Source: Hungatella effluvii (GTDB lineage Bacteria; Bacillota; Clostridia; Lachnospirales; Lachnospiraceae). From it: DNA of 64,000 nucleotides. Position 1 is the stretch's first letter. Each line of letters starts with the position of its first letter. Shown one piece after another: positions 63,118 through 64,000 of this stretch. The translations under genes were made by a program, and so were the position numbers. A model generated the notes under the pieces. It searched no databases. It worked only from the letters and a program-made list of their open reading frames with translations, and was not told the DNA's origin. The stretch lies in NCBI RefSeq assembly GCF_003201875.1, contig NZ_QJKD01000004.1, positions 62,001-126,000 of the forward strand, read 5' to 3'.

Positions 63118-63996
63118 TTATCCAAAGAACGCGCCGAGGGAGCTTAAGACCTCCGTACAGAGAACCACCAGATAGATGATCATGATGCAGATCAGCATCA
63201 TCATGGAGTAGCGCTGGATCTTTTTCGGCCGTTTGGCAGCTTCTTTTTTCAGGTTGTTCTGCTCAATCTGCCGCATGTCAAAGCAGATCATCTTAAAGTA
63301 CATCCGCTGGTCATCCCCCCGCAGGACGCCCACCAGCCCCCGCACTACATCGGAAAGCATGGGGCTTCCGATACGGGTCTCGAAGCGGATCAGGGCATTC
63401 TCATAGTTGCCGGTCTTCATGTCTGCGATGGTCTGGTCCAGTTCCGCCCCGAAGTCCCGGCCTGCCACCCTGCGGTAAGAGGTGAGTATCTTCAGCACGT
63501 CCCGGTCATTCTCCAGGTTCTGCCCGATGGTCAGGGCAAAGCGGGGAATCTCCGCCTCGATGAGTCTGCGCCGCTTTTTTACAAAGTCAAAGGCCGCATA
63601 GTAGGTGGAGAACCAGAGCGCCACGGCGGTTCCGATCAGGACGGGCACAAAGAGCGGCATCAGGAACGCCATGGGGAACGCACAAAGCCCCACGGCTCCG
63701 GCCGTTACCCAGGCCCTGGCCGTGTACACCTCCGGCGTCAGTTTCAGCCCGGCAATGGAGAGGGCCGCCTGCAGCTTGTTCCGTTTCAGGCGGTCCAGCC
63801 GAAAGTAAGGGGCGAACAGCTTTGCGATCCTTGTGATATACACATCCAGGAGCTGTTCGTTTTTCGTGCCCCGCTGTTTTTTCGCCAGCATCATCATCCT
63901 GGATGTTTTGCTGGTAGGGATGTCCGCAAAAGCCGTGGACAGGTTATAAACGGCAAAGCCGAACAGGATAATGGCAATCAGTGCTAACAAAGTCAT
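63118..63996 (-). CDS. TadC-like (type II secretion F domain) membrane protein
   Basis: A 292-residue membrane protein with N-terminal (residues 3-22), central (about 90-130) and C-terminal hydrophobic segments (ILIIYLVVLCTEVLSSLGAFFG region) and a cytoplasmic domain with RFALTIGQNLENDRDVLKILTSYRRVAGRDFG, typical of T2SSF/TadC proteins that form the platform of Flp/Tad pili. The start ATG at 63996 lies at the window edge. It is probably part of a larger tad-like operon to the right. Confidence 0.8.
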   Translation of the reverse strand: MTLLALIAIILFGFAVYNLSTAFADIPTSKTSRMMMLAKKQRGTKNEQLLDVYITRIAKLFAPYFRLDRLKRNKLQAALSIAGLKLTPEVYTARAWVTAGAVGLCAFPMAFLMPLFVPVLIGTAVALWFSTYYAAFDFVKKRRRLIEAEIPRFALTIGQNLENDRDVLKILTSYRRVAGRDFGAELDQTIADMKTGNYENALIRFETRIGSPMLSDVVRGLVGVLRGDDQRMYFKMICFDMRQIEQNNLKKEAAKRPKKIQRYSMMMLICIMIIYLVVLCTEVLSSLGAFFG

Positions 63997-64000
63997 GTTC

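Overview
The window looks like a piece of a Lachnospiraceae (Clostridia) chromosome that carries most of one large integrative element, probably an ICE. The chromosomal part is short (about 1-2700): the tail of a GH65 phosphorylase fused to beta-phosphoglucomutase, a very long hairpin-forming inverted repeat, a DUF3881 gene (a family I associate with Lachnospiraceae), and a tRNA-Arg(CCT) preceded by two truncated copies of a tRNA-Arg 5' half. The element starts just after the tRNA with a tyrosine integrase and excisionase and runs past the right end of the window. No relaxase, coupling protein or mating-pore ATPase is visible, so conjugation itself is inferred.

Left arm (4.9-24.9 kb), mostly + strand: a Cys-rich gene pair, then a long DNA-processing operon (YqaJ-type exonuclease, RecD2-like helicase, a putative recombination protein, CHC2/Toprim primase with a C-terminal YodL-like domain, PcfK/AcrIIA9-like protein, PcfJ-like protein, a complete NAD-dependent DNA ligase), followed by two XRE regulators, a lipoprotein and a ParM/ParR-like partition pair.

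Cargo (25-46 kb), all + strand: first a LysR regulator and a self-contained sugar phosphotransferase locus (EIIBCA, 6-phospho-beta-glucosidase, HPr, a membrane protein, Enzyme I). The HPr has Arg instead of Ser at residue 46. Then comes a flavin/redox block: several flavodoxins (some of them lipoproteins), two DUF4405 cytochrome-b-like membrane proteins (one fused to an FGE-sulfatase domain and a flavodoxin), flavin reductase, aldo/keto reductase, SDR, ACMSD-type amidohydrolase, CMD-cupin protein, DUF362 lipoprotein, ArsP-like permease, and MerR and TetR regulators.

Right arm (46-64 kb): Tn916 orf7/orf8-like genes, then a long minus-strand series (DUF4313, a DarB-like methyltransferase-helicase, DUF5688, sigma-like proteins, DUF932, SSB) and, at the end, a DUF6133 pilin-like protein and a TadC-like protein suggesting a Tad-type pilus.

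The most striking signal is a roughly 150-nt structured RNA present three times (4986-5132 +, 6827-6976 +, 59577-59424 -). Each copy has its own sigma-A-type promoter with a 17-bp spacer, three hairpins whose stems change sequence but keep pairing, the same unpaired blocks, and an intrinsic terminator. Each lies directly upstream of one of the element's operons and points into it. Extra terminators after the leaders and inside the operons make attenuation or processive antitermination an attractive, untested explanation.
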